A stretch of DNA of 64,000 nt from Spiroplasma endosymbiont of Clivina fossor (GCF_964031115.1 NZ_OZ035006.1:1923605-1987604); one strand, 5' to 3'; numbered from the stretch's first letter, positions 34,043 to 46,221 are shown. Notes: generated by a model not told the origin, from the sequence alone. Numbers and translations: made by a program.

Positions 34043-34904
34043 AAATATTTCAATTAATCGCCGAAACTGCTTGTTTAACATCAGTAAATATTGCTAAAGA
34101 AAAAGGTTCATTTCCCTTCTTAAAAAACCGCACCGCCTTCATATAATAGTGGTTATATGAAAAAAATGAACCCCGAAATTCGTAATGCCATTAAAAAATA
34201 TGGGATTCGTAATTCCCACTTACTAACTATCGCTCCTACGGGAACAACCGGAACAATGGTTGGTGTTTCTACTGGTTTAGAACCATATTTTGCTTTTAAC
34301 TTTTATCGGAGTGGTCGTCGTCTTGGTAAAAATATTAAAGTTAATGCTAAAATTGTTGATGAATGACTAAAATATCACCCCGAGTATGTTGATAAACCAC
34401 TACCTAATATTTTTATTAGTGCGATGGAACTAACGCCAATTGCTCATGCTGATGTACAATGTATTATTCAACGCTGAGTTGACTCGTCAATTTCCAAAAC
34501 CGTTAATGCTCCTGTTGGCTATACCGTTAAAAATGTGGAAAAACTATATATGCACTTATACAAAAACGGTGCCAAAGGTGGTACTGTCTATGTTGATGGT
34601 TCAAGAAACGCCCAAGTACTATCGCTCTAACCGATGACAGCGAACCAATCCAAGAACAACTCGGATCACCATTAGAAACAAAACCATTGTCGCTAGTTCT
34701 AAATCCCCCACAAACCCCCAGCAACGCCTTTTTCCCCTACAAACCCCAATACCGCGTGGTATTTTTAAACAAGACCGCGCACCCGTGTGGTACTTAATAT
34801 CGGCGACCTCTGTGTTTTCTGCGATGAAGGCAACATCGTTGAAGCGGGGGGGGGGATGCAATACTTGCGACAATTGCAACGCTCAGTTACAATGTGGATT
34901 ATAA
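34043..34904 (+). pseudogene. nrdJ: Class II (B12-dependent) ribonucleotide reductase, 3' remnant
   Basis: Residues such as IAPTGTTGTMVGVSTGLEPYFAF, QRWVDSSISKTVNAP and GAKGGTVYVDGSR are characteristic of adenosylcobalamin-dependent NrdJ. The end carries CNTCDNCNAQ, a Cys-rich tail like the redox tail of that class. The first half is missing, replaced by IS256 sequence. The frame breaks at about 34140, 34620 and 34850 (in a run of ten G). Not functional. A B12 enzyme implies an ancestor with cobalamin uptake. Confidence 0.85.
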
Positions 34905-34919
34905 CATCTTAGAATTAAC

Positions 34920-34957
34920 AAAAAAGAGTAAGGAGTTTAATTCCTTACTCTTTTTTA
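34920..34957. terminator. Hairpin between nrdJ remnant and lysS
   Basis: GAGTAAGGA and TCCTTACTC arms, A run before and T run after, so it can stop transcription from both sides. Confidence 0.8.
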
Positions 34958-34975
34958 ACGCTTCTTAGCACCCGC

Positions 34976-36463
<1,488 letters not shown>

Positions 36464-36482
36464 AAATTAACTTCTCCTTTAA

Positions 36483-38116
36483 TTATTTCTTAATTTTACT
36501 AGCACCAATATGAATTATATCACTAGTGCGTCCAAAAGGTGGTGCATAGACCAATCTAGGTCGCGTTTAGTTTTCTTAGGTATTTTTGAAAAAAGAAAAA
36601 ATAATCATTTACTATAAATTATTTCAATATTCAAATTAAGTATATATTTCTTATGTATGATTTTTGTTGTAAAAAATATTTTAATGTTGTTTTTATAAGC
36701 ATTTTACTTAGTTTTTATAACCTTTTATTAAGATTATGTTTGTTAATAGTAAATATTTTGTTTTATTACTTATTTTTCAAATAAAACGATAATTAAATTG
36801 TAGTTACTTTTCTTTCAAAATTAATCAAATATTTTCCCACCTAACAAAACTTTACGCGTCCCCAAATCTAACTTGGCAATTTCTGGTAATGTCATTTGCT
36901 TGCAAATCGCAACCGCTAAAGCATTAATTCTTAAAACTGCTTTATTATAACCAACAATTTGTGCTCCTAATAATTTTAAGGAATCAACTTCATAAAGCAA
37001 TTTTAATTTTAAAGGCATTTGCTTTGACATATAATTTGGTAAATCATAATCATCAATGATAATTGTTTGATAGTTAAAATTCATTGCTTTTGCTTCTCAT
37101 TCACTTAATCCAGTCCGAGCAACTTGCAAATCGACAATTTGTAAAATCGCACTTCCCAAAGTTCCTTCTAACCGATCATCAACATTGGCAATAAACCCGA
37201 GCTAATTTAACTGCTGTTGTTGCTAAAGGAAGATATGATTGTTTTTTAGTTACTAAATTAGTAATTGTTGCACAATCACCAACACTATAAACATTAGCAA
37301 TATTAGTCTTTCCTTGATGATCAATAACAATTGCCCCATTGTCCAGCATTTCTAAACCCGTATCCTTAAATAATTGGGTATGAGACCGAAATCCCAATGC
37401 TAAAACTACTAAATCAGCAGCAATAATTTCATTATTTGCTAATACAATTGTTTAAACATCGTTTTCGCCTTGAAAACCTAATAATTCTTTGGAACAATGC
37501 ACTTGCACAGTTTTTGCCAATAAATATTCTTGTAGTATAGTAGTAATCTCAACATCAAAAGCTTTAGCACCAACTCGTTCTAATGCCTCAACAAGAATAA
37601 CTTCTTTCTGCAAATGACTAAATGCTTCAACCAGTTCCAAACCAATAAAACCACCACCAATAATAGCAATTTTTTGTTTATCTTTAACTTGTTTTTTAAT
37701 ATTGTAAGCATCCTCTTTACTAACGGCTGTAAAAATATTTCCTAAATGGTCATTTTCAAATTTAGGAACAATTGGTATCGCCCCCGTAGCAATAACTAAA
37801 TTATCATATTGTTTAGTAATTATCTCAGAAGTTACTTGATTACAAATTGTAACCACTTTTTTATCAAAATCAACCGCAGTTAATGGCGAGTTTAAAAAAA
37901 TTTGAATATTTTGTTTTTCAAATCAATCTGGCGTTCTTGCTAATAAATCATTAACATTATCAAATTCTTCAGTAATATAATATGGAATCCCACAAGCGCC
38001 TAATGAAACATAACTACTTGCTTGATAAACAATAATTTCCATCGTTGCATCATTTCTTCGTAGTTTACTAGCACAAGTCATTGCCGGTGCCCCCCACCAA
38101 TAATAATTGTTCGCAT
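36483..38116 (-). pseudogene. nox: NADH oxidase/CoA-disulfide reductase-type flavoprotein, broken
   Basis: Clear Nox/CoADR family: N-terminal RTIIIGGG FAD site, redox-active Cys in SLGACGIPYY, second dinucleotide site AIIGGGFIGLELVEAF, FAD-binding NVYSVGDCATI, C-terminal dimer domain ending YAPPFG. Four lesions: a missing G in a G6 run near 38090, a TAA (CAA to TAA) at 37454-37452, an extra T near 37195, and the MITE-like insert at 36559-36861 that separates KLDL from VYAPPFGRTSD. Would have supplied NAD+ recycling with oxygen. Not functional. Confidence 0.85.
36559..36861. repeat. Long MITE-like repeat, copy 2, inside nox
   Basis: 303 bp, same ends and body as 32625-32928. Its removal rejoins the nox frame. 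Flanks are CCAATCTA on the left and CCAAATCTA on the right, a probable target duplication of 8-9 bp with one base lost. Confidence 0.8.
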
Positions 38117-38208
38117 AACTTCAATCCTCCTTCTATTTAGTAATTGTTCTTACTAATAATAACACTATGCACATCAAAAAACCACTTGTGTTTTAATAAC
38201 AAAAAAAT

Positions 38209-38234
38209 ACCTTATCATCGCTTAATGATAAGGT
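38209..38234 (-). terminator. Terminator of the 38245-38430 ORF
   Basis: ACCTTATCAT/ATGATAAGGT stem followed on the minus strand by seven T. Confidence 0.75.
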
Positions 38235-38244
38235 ACAAATTAAA

Positions 38245-38430
38245 CTAAATTAAGGTTCAATATGTTGGGGCAATATGATGATAAAATCGTTTTGCTAATT
38301 CCTCCGCATATATTGGAACCTGCGATTCTTTTTTCCATTTTCAAAATTGTCTTCAAAGAAAATTATTATAACCTTGATATTGATATTTTTCAATAACCTT
38401 AATTATCGTGGTTGTAGAAACCATATACAT
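38245..38430 (-). CDS. Short hypothetical protein, probable gene remnant
   Basis: 61 residues, Trp- and Tyr-rich (three UGA-Trp codons), ending 10 bases before a good terminator. That makes a real 3' end likely. No good ribosome site before the ATG, so it may be the tail of a truncated gene. Not recognised. Confidence 0.4.
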
Positions 38431-38569
38431 ATGACAAGATTTTGGTTTTTACAAACTTGCTGTTAATTAATAAATAAATATGAGCTCATTTATTTATTAC
38501 AAGAAATATAAGGTTAAATTAATATTTATTATTTTTAGTTATGCCTTGTATTTTTTTGTGCCTTGATAA

Positions 38570-38718
38570 TAATAAACTAAGTTAATTAGTAAACGAAGTT
38601 TACTAACAAATTTTGTTAAACATAAATGTTTAAAAAAATAAATATTTAACTTAGTTAGATAACTAAGCTAAATATAACTTAGTTTAATATAACTAAATAT
38701 TGTAAGGATGGTATGTAT
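38570..38718. other. Repeat-rich viral intergenic region
   Basis: Several inverted repeats: AGTAAACGAAGTTTACT, AACTAAGTTAATTAG-type and a TTAACTTAGTTAGATAACTAAG cluster. They closely resemble 7825-7930 upstream of the homologous gene in the first viral block. Candidates for phage operators or ssDNA replication hairpins. Confidence 0.45.
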
Positions 38719-39048
38719 ATGAGAAATATTGAAAATATTTTTTTAAATACTGAAAAATATCTTTTAAAAGAAACACAAAATGCAGTACTTATTAAAGCAC
38801 CAGCAATTCCGTGATTGTATGAATCTACTGGTATTTGGTTTTCGAAACGATTTGTTTATAAAGGAAAATATGAGAATTCTATTTGTATAGGAATAATTAG
38901 AGATGGTGAATATCGGTTAGTTTTTATTAATGATAAAGGTCAAAAGTCTAGTTTGATTTTAGGTCATGAGTTGTTAGGTTTTTTTGTTGCTGAAAAAGAA
39001 CATGATAAAAAGGTTGTAAGTTTTGATTATTTTAAAAATTCATTTTAA
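38719..39048 (+). CDS. Plectrovirus early protein, 109 aa
   Basis: Homologue of the 7475-7801 protein (ENIFLNTEKYLLKETQNA, KRFVYKGKYENSIC). No TM. AAGGATGG ribosome site. First gene of the second viral fragment, which keeps the same order of small genes. Function not known. Confidence 0.65.
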
Positions 39049-39216
39049 AAATGTTTTACGATGTTTTCAGAATAAGGGTAAATAAAAAAATATTTTAGTT
39101 AGTTTTTATGGTGTTTAAACGGTGCGGAAAGCGTATGCTCCGCCCGTTAATTATCGATGTTAGTTGAGGAGAGTTATTTAACTAAGTTATTGCAATTTTT
39201 TTGAGGAGTTTTAGAA

Positions 39217-39393
39217 ATGAAAATGTGAGTTAATGTGGATGAGTCTGGCAAAGATTATTGTCAAGAGTTTATATATTCTATTAATAAAAAAACTGGATTA
39301 GAACAAAAAATTTGAGCCTCTAAATCTGCAGTTGAATCTGTTAGAACTGATTTAGTCGGTGATAATTGACTTTGTGTTGATATTGCATATTAA
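39217..39393 (+). CDS. Small plectrovirus-type protein, 58 aa
   Basis: Starts MKMWVNVDESGKDYC with three UGA-Trp codons; only visible with code 4. TGAGGAG ribosome site. Polar, with no TM. Unknown role; lies between two genes shared with the other viral block. Confidence 0.55.
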
Positions 39394-39422
39394 AAGATTA
39401 GAAAATTAAGGAGAAAAGAAAA

Positions 39423-39635
39423 ATGAGTATTTTTGGATTAGTGTTTTTTACGATTTTAACATTATTACTAGCATATTATATTGCAGTTAATATTTATCGT
39501 TTTTTTAAAGATAAAAAGAAATATGGTAGTGAAGCAAAGCAGTTGCCAAAAGATTTTACTTATTCACAACGAATATTTATTGCGAAATTTAAGAAAAATT
39601 TATTAGAAAAAGATGGAGAAGAAATTAACAAATAA
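39423..39635 (+). CDS. Plectrovirus-type membrane protein, 70 aa
   Basis: N-terminal TM (about residues 3-24), then a basic tail with FTYSQRIFIAKFKKN. Homologous to the gene split by IS1595 at 5901-7472. AAGGAG site before ATG. Confidence 0.65.
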   Translation: MSIFGLVFFTILTLLLAYYIAVNIYRFFKDKKKYGSEAKQLPKDFTYSQRIFIAKFKKNLLEKDGEEINK

Positions 39636-39683
39636 AAAAATGTTAAAAATAAGAAAGATAAATTAAAAGGCAGGAAGAGAAAA

Positions 39684-39896
39684 GTGAAAGTATGATATGG
39701 TATTGCTTCTTCAGAAGAAGAACAAAAGATAGATAGAGTATCACAGTTATCTGTATATATTAATGGTGATAATAATACTAAACCTAATCGTGTATGAGCG
39801 CGTGATTATGGTGTTGGTCATGTAGAGATAGATATTTTTCATGATGCGTGGGTTTGTATTGATGCTATGTTATTAATTAAGGAAGTTGGTTGTTAA
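39684..39896 (+). CDS. Small plectrovirus-type protein, 70 aa
   Basis: Uses GTG as start after GGAAGAG. Contains three UGA-Trp or TGG-Trp positions, and ends just before the IS256 end. Some similarity in layout to the 58-aa protein upstream (KVWYGI/KMWVNV start, short acidic repeats). Not recognised. Confidence 0.5.
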
Positions 39897-39902
39897 AATG
39901 TG

Positions 39903-41253
39903 GAGCCTGTCCAAAATTGATAATATTTTTCAGGGACTGTACAATTAACTGTGTCTTTAAGTAATTAACTTAAATTCACTCTGTCCTCAAATTTTATCAT
40001 TAAATGTGAAATTGCACTACCCCAATTTTGAATTGGCATCGTTCATTTCTTAACCATATTTTGAAATGCTAAATAAAATATTTTAAAAACTGATGCGTCA
40101 TTAGGAAAAATCTTTTTATTCTTAATGACTTTTCTTAGTTGACTATTAACAGATTCAATCGCATTAGTTGTGTAAATAATCCTTCTAAATTCTTGAGGAT
40201 ATTCAAGAAAAATTATTAAATTATTTCAGTTATTTTTTCATGATTTAGTAATTTGTGGATACTTTTTATTTCATTTTTCAGAAAAATGATCTAAAGCAAC
40301 TAGCGCTATTTCTTCATTAATTGCTGTATAAATTGATTTTAAATCATTAGCTACAAGTTTGCGATCTTTGTAAGGGACAAATTTTAAACTATTACGAATT
40401 TGATGAACAATGCATAATTGGTGCTGTGTTTTTGGGAACACAGCTTCTATTGCATCAGACATTCCAGTTAAATTATCGCTACAAGCAACAAGAATATCTT
40501 GTAAGCCACGATTTTTCATTTCCGTAAGATTATTAAGTCAAAATTTGGCGCCCTCATTCTCGCTAATTCACATTCCTAAAATATCTTTTAAACCATCTAA
40601 ATTAATTCCTAAGGCAAGATAAACTGCTTTATTTATTATTCGTTTATCTTGCTTTACTTTAACAACAATACAATCAAAATAAACAATCGGATAAATCTTC
40701 TCTAAAGGTTTAGTTTGTCACATTTTAACTTCTTCAATAACATCATCAGTTATTTGACTAATTAAACTTTCTGAAATTTCTGCTCCGTGATAGAATTCTT
40801 GCAATTGTGCTTTGATATCAGAAATTGTCATTCCTCTTGCATATAAAGAAATTACTTTTTGATCAAAGTTATCAAATCTTCTTTGTCTTTTCGGAATAAT
40901 TACTGGTTCAAAAGTACTATTTCGATCTCTTGATACATCAATTGCGATTGAACCATTTTTAGTAATAATGGTTTTTTGTGTGTTGCCATTTCTTTTATTA
41001 TGATTCTCATCAGTTTCAAGATAATCTTTAATTTCCGTATTTAACATTCGTTCAGTTAATTTTTTGGTAAATTCCTGAAAAATAGTATTGCCTTTAAATA
41101 AATCTTGTGGATTATCAATATTTTCTAAAAAATAATCAACAACTTTATCAATTGCGTCAGGTTCTTTTTTTATTTTTTTTGTCATTTTCTGTTCTCCTTC
41201 TTTTAAGTATAATTCAGAATGAATTATCGAGACACAGAATTTTGGACAGGCCC
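39903..41253 (-). mobile_element. IS256-family element, copy A
   Basis: About 1350 bp with outer inverted ends GAGCCTGTCCAAAATT (left) and GGGCCTGTCCAAAATT (right, read inward). Intact transposase. It separates the second viral fragment from the RIP-ankyrin gene. No matching duplication was seen at the two sides, so a rearrangement at this copy is likely. Confidence 0.82.
39965..41185 (-). CDS. IS256-family (Mutator-type) transposase
   Basis: 406 residues with UGA read as Trp. Mutator motifs YFDCIVVKV (D), [10 protein letters not shown] (D) and [14 protein letters not shown] (E) with CxxH (CIVHQIRNS). N-terminal half includes [15 protein letters not shown]. Its frame is open upstream into the ankyrin gene, so a fusion product is possible. 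Confidence 0.9.
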
Positions 41254-41793
41254 GTTTTTTTTGATTAGCAAGTGTAAATTTAACTGTCACTGTACCAGTA
41301 TAATAATTTGAAGCAGGTGAAATAATATTTGCAGAATTATCTGTTATATCTTCAATATATAACTGTCCAGGTAAAATACCTAGCTTTTTAATTTTTTCAT
41401 TTTTTTCAATAAAAGCATTTAAAATTGTTTGTGAACTATTATCTGATATTTTTCCTAACTGAGTTTGGGTAATAAAATCTGACAATTTAATTTTTAATAA
41501 TTTTTTTATTCTTTTTTCAATACATTTTATTTCATTTTCACTTTCACTTTTGATTAATTCTTGTTTTAATTGAATAAAATTTTCTAAAAGTTTTTTTACT
41601 TTGTCATCGCCTGTTTGTGGTGCAAAATGTAAAAGTGTTCAATTGTTAACCTTTTTATTTGGTTCATTAATATTAATTTTGTCTTTACTATTTTTATTTG
41701 TGATTAATTCAATAAAAATATTTATGTTGTTACTACTTAATGCACTAATTAATGGTGTTAAATCAACCTTATAATCTTTTGCATTTACATCAG

Positions 41794-41991
41794 CACCATG
41801 AGAAAGTAATATTGAAACAATGTTTAAATATTCTCTATCTATTGCAACATGTAAAGGTGTTAAACCATTGTTATTTCTTGCATTTACATCAGCACCATGA
41901 GAAAGTAATATTGAAACAATGTTTAAATATTCTCTATCTATTGCAACATGTAAAGGTGTTAAACCATTGTTATTTCTTGCATTTACATCAG
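41794..41991 (-). repeat. Two identical 99-bp ankyrin repeat units
   Basis: Two perfect tandem copies of 33 codons (LTPLHVAIDREYLNIVSILL and following SHGADVNARNNNG), so recently amplified or homogenised. Confidence 0.9.
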
Positions 41992-42570
41992 CACCATGAG
42001 AAAGTAATAATTTTACTATATCAATACCACCATAAAATGTTGCAGTGTATAAAGGGGATGAATCATATTTGCCTTTTTCATTAACATCAGCATCATGAGA
42101 AAGTAATAATTTTACTATATCAATTTCATGGTTAGCTATTGCAACTTGTAAAAATGTTAAATCATTATTATTTACATTAATAAGTTCTGGTTTTTTTGTA
42201 ATTATTAATTCAAACAAGTCTAAATTACCTTGTACAATTACTGACCTTATTAAATTATAATAAGTATCCATTTTATTAATATTTATTACACTAGGAGTAA
42301 GATTATTATCTCATCGTTTTAGAAAATTAATTTCCTTTTTTTAATTTTGTCGAAAACTCTTGATATTTATTGAATATACTTAATTTTAGGTATATTTTAA
42401 TATGATAGAGGTGGATAATAATTATGGAAAAAATAATTCAAGAACTAGTAAATACTTTAACAGATGATCAATTTTTAGAATTTTATGAAAAAGTCAAACA
42501 ACAAGCAGAATTAATAAAAAAACAAAAACGTTTAAATGAAATTGATCAAAAATTTAGAGCGCAAGGTATT

Positions 42571-43638
42571 AGACTTCTTGCAAAATTAATATGATAATTA
42601 TAATTTTTAAATTTAAAATAAATATAAAAGTGTTATTAAAATAATTTTTAGATTATTTTTACAAATATTTTGTCATTAAAACATAATAAAAATTATTATT
42701 TACAATAAAAAAAGACTGAAATTTTAAATTATCAAATATATTTAAACTAATAGTTGTAAATTATAAATTGAAGCTATTAAATTAAATCTTAAAGCAAATC
42801 TTTTTCTACGATTTCGATATTTTTCACTAATAATTTTAAATTTTTTAAGTATAGCAAAAACATTTTCAATAACAATTCTCATTTTTGAAATTCGCTCATT
42901 ATTTTGCTTTTCTTCTTTATTTAAAGGGTTTTTCTTTGATTTTCTTTTAGGAATTAAAACATTATGATTAATTTTTTGTATGCCTTGATAACCTAAATCC
43001 ACTAAAACAGTTGTTTCTGGTAAAAATTTAATTTTTGAATCTTTTAAAATTTTAAAGTCATGGTTTTTACCATAAGAAAAATCAGAACTAATAATTTTTT
43101 TACTATCTTTTTCAATTATAACTTGTGTTTTTATTGTGTGTTTTTTCTTTTTTCCTGAGTAGTGCTGTTTTTGTCTTTTTTTGGGCGTTGGATTTGGCTT
43201 TCAGTTACATCAATTATAACAGTCTTATCTTTGAAATAATCTTTTAATAGTGATTTTTGACCAGTAAGTTGTTGAAAATTAGGGTGTTTTATTAAAGTGT
43301 CTTCAATTCATTTGATATTTCTATAACAACTACTTTCACTAATATCATAACTTTTTGCAATATGAAAATAAGTTCTATATTCTCTTCAATATTCTAAAGT
43401 CATTAAAATACGATTTTCTAATGATAATTTATTGGTTCTTCCGCGACGAAATCTCTTTTTTAATTCTTCTATTTTTAAAATTTCTAGCATTTTATTAAAA
43501 GTAGTATGTTTAATACCAGTTAATCTTAAAAAATTTTTATCACTTATTTGATTATTTTTTTTAAATTTCATTTAAATTCCACCTTTTTATTAAAAACAAC
43601 AATTCAATTATATTTTAAATTAATTTTGCAAGAAGTCT
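42571..43638 (-). mobile_element. IS5-family element, copy 4 (1068 bp)
   Basis: Target duplication ATT (42568-42570 and 43639-43641), proven by the intact GCAAGGTATTAAATGCCC sequence in other IS1595 copies. Confidence 0.9.
42742..43571 (-). CDS. IS5-family transposase (two frames)
   Basis: Same structure and slip site as the other copies; no lesions seen. Confidence 0.8.
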
Positions 43639-46221
43639 ATTAAATGCCCTAAATGTGAATCTTACCATTGCGTTAAAAATGGACATAATTCAGAAGGAAA
43701 ACAAAAATATTTATGTAAAAATTGCCGTGCAAGTTTTGACGCTTTTCGTAATCATTTTATTTATTGAAGTCATTTAAATTATGAACAATGAAATTTATTG
43801 ATTCAAATTTCATTGCCGGGGCAATCTAGTAAAACAATTTCTCGTTTTATTAAAACTACATTAAAAACTGCTTGATATAATCGTCAAAAATTAATGAAAT
43901 CAAAACAATTAGAAAATACCCAATTAAAATTTAAAAAATTATCTGGTAAAATCCAAATCGATGAAACATTTATTAAAGAAATTCATAAAGGAAATTTCAA
44001 ATATAAAACTGATCCACGAAGAATTCACCTTGACCCATTCGCAACTAATACTAAATGCTGTATTCAAATGGCAATTGATAATAATAACAATATTTATGTT
44101 AAATCCACAAACACCAAACGTTTACAAAAACAATGAGTTATTGAAAATATGAACAAAGAATTAATTAACGAAAATTCAATTATTACTTCTGATATGCAAA
44201 AATTATATTTTTTAGTAGCAAAACAAACAAATTCTACTTTATGTGTAACTAAAACAACAATTAATCCTGAAGCTAGTTATCGTAACTTAAATAAAATCAG
44301 TAAATTACAATCTAGTCTTAAAGAAGCCTTAATTCATTATCATGGTTTAGGTTTTACTAATATTCAAAATTATTTAAATCTCTGAAAATGAAAATACCAA
44401 CATAAGGGTTTAACTCCAAACCAACAAACAGCGGTATTATATTTTAATGTATAAAAAAGTTAAAGTAAAAATAGTAATTTTACATAAAAGCCTTTTAAAA
44501 TTATCAAGTTGATGATTTTTTTTATTTTATCAAGAGTTTTCGACAAAATTAAAATTTCCTTTTCATTTGCTATGAATAAACCATTAATATTTTTTAAAAT
44601 ATCAGTTTCTAAATTTATATATTCTTGATTATTAGAATTTTTAATTATTTTTTGAACATCAGATTTAACTTCTGTTTCTCAATTTTGACTTTGTTTTGAT
44701 GATTTTTTAAAGATTTTGTTTAGTTCTTTATTATGTTCACTTAAAAAATTTGAAACAATAATTCGTTTATTTAATTTTTTAAAAATTTCTTTTCTTTTTT
44801 GTTCTAAATTTTTACTAGATGCTATTCATCCGCCTATTAATTGGTTCTCATAAACTTTTCATTTAAGTGAATCAATTTTACCATCAAGTATTTCTTGAAC
44901 ATTTGTTGGAATATTTTTAAATTCAACTTTTTGACCATTTTTTTCATAATTAAAACATTTAAGATACGAACCAAAACGCATTGCTTCGCTAGTGATAAAA
45001 ATTAATCGCGCTAACTTATCTTTTATTGTTTGAATTTCTTCTTCTGTTCTTGTTGAATCATGAGTATAATTTGATAAATTTGCAATTATCTTATTTAAAT
45101 TTTCTTTAGTAATATTAATATTTTGATTCACGGCATTTAGACCTTTATTTTGATATGACCCATTATAATTTAATTGATTTTTATTTATTGAATATTTGTT
45201 TGCTATAATTTTATTTATTTCATTTTCTTTGATTTTTTTATGTTGAATTGTACTAATATTACTTTGAATAATTGAATTTATTTCATTAAATATACTATTT
45301 CATTGATAGTTTTTTTTCTTCGTATTCTTTTTTAATTTCTGATTTCCCTTTGTTTAATAAATTTAGAGCTTTTTGTCTTATTTGTTGGATTTTTTGATAA
45401 ATATTTCAAAATGGTTTCAATTTTAATATTTTTTGTTTTATTTCATCATCTTGGCAACTTTTTTCAATTTCAGTAAATGAATTATTTTGGATAAGTCTTA
45501 TAATTTTTTTATTTTCTTCACTATTTTCTTGATTCAATTTTCGTTTTGATTCATCTTTAAAATTATCAATTTCTTTAATTTTATTTTTAATTTCATCGTT
45601 TAAACTTAAAGAATTAAATTTTTCTTCCAAAATTTTTCATTCATTTAATTGGTCTTCAATTTTCTTTTTTTCTTGATTTCATTGCTCAAAACTTTTTTCT
45701 TCTTTAAAATAAAAATATTGATTATTTTTATTGATAAATCCTTGCAGATAAAGATTATCTAAATTAATTACTAGTTTTATCTCCTTATTTTTATCACTAT
45801 TTTTTAAGGTTAAGATTAAGATTCTTATTTTATTTGCATCAAACTCTCTTAATTGTAGAATTTCATCTAATTTTTCTATAATTTTAATATTAGCGTCGCG
45901 TTCTTTTATTTTGGCTAGTGTTTCAAATTTATCTGTTGTAACAATTCCTTCGTTATTTATCATTCTTAACGGATCAATTTGGTTATTTTTCATAAAGTCT
46001 TTTAACATTTTTTGAATATTGTCAGAATAATTTTTATCTAAAGTAATTTCTTTTTCAATAATATCAGTTTGAGCTGGTGGTGCTTGTCTTTTTTGGCGAG
46101 TTAATGTTTCTAGACTGTTTTTAATTTTATCTTTATTGTTATTAGGCTTATTGGCGGCTAATGGTCCTGCTGCATTGCTGGTTATCAAAATTATTCCTAG
46201 TAATTCTAAAAGTTTTTTCAT

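Larger units (their letters stand above)
42424..44454 (+). pseudogene. IS1595-like transposase, interrupted by IS5
   Basis: Frame begins at 42424, is cut at GIK (42570) by IS5, resumes at 43639 and ends at 44454. Otherwise lesion-free. Confidence 0.8.
42339..44554 (+). mobile_element. IS1595-like element, copy 6, carrying IS5
   Basis: Duplication TTTCCTTT at 42331-42338 and 44555-44562. Contains IS5 at 42571-43638. Inserted between the RIP and ankyrin parts of the toxin gene. Confidence 0.9.
41254..46221 (-). pseudogene. Secreted RIP-ankyrin fusion toxin, interrupted
   Basis: A signal peptide (1-24) leads into a ribosome-inactivating-protein domain: NLYLQGF (Tyr about 158) with NQYFYF, GSYQNKGL (Tyr about 356), TSEAMRF (Glu about 412, Arg about 415) and LIGGW (Trp about 465). 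These match the four active-site positions of ricin/Shiga-type N-glycosidases, which depurinate 28S rRNA. About 150 extra Lys/Glu-rich, coiled-coil-like residues separate the two Tyr. After it come about five ankyrin repeats (from about residue 580), then YYTGTVTVKFTL. The frame is broken by an A8 run (45310-45317, one A too many), by IS1595 plus IS5 at 42339-44554 (TTTCCTTT duplication; the flanks rejoin in frame), and its 3' end is cut by IS256 at 41253. Family match is strong; activity now is unlikely. Confidence 0.82.

Noticed and set aside
41794..41991. Possible CRISPR-like direct repeats
   Set aside because: The 99-bp units are adjacent with no spacers and code for ankyrin repeats.
41752..42084. 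Plus-strand ORF with repeated HQHHEKVILKQC units
   Set aside because: The repeats are the complement of the ankyrin units; the minus-strand protein is the real one.
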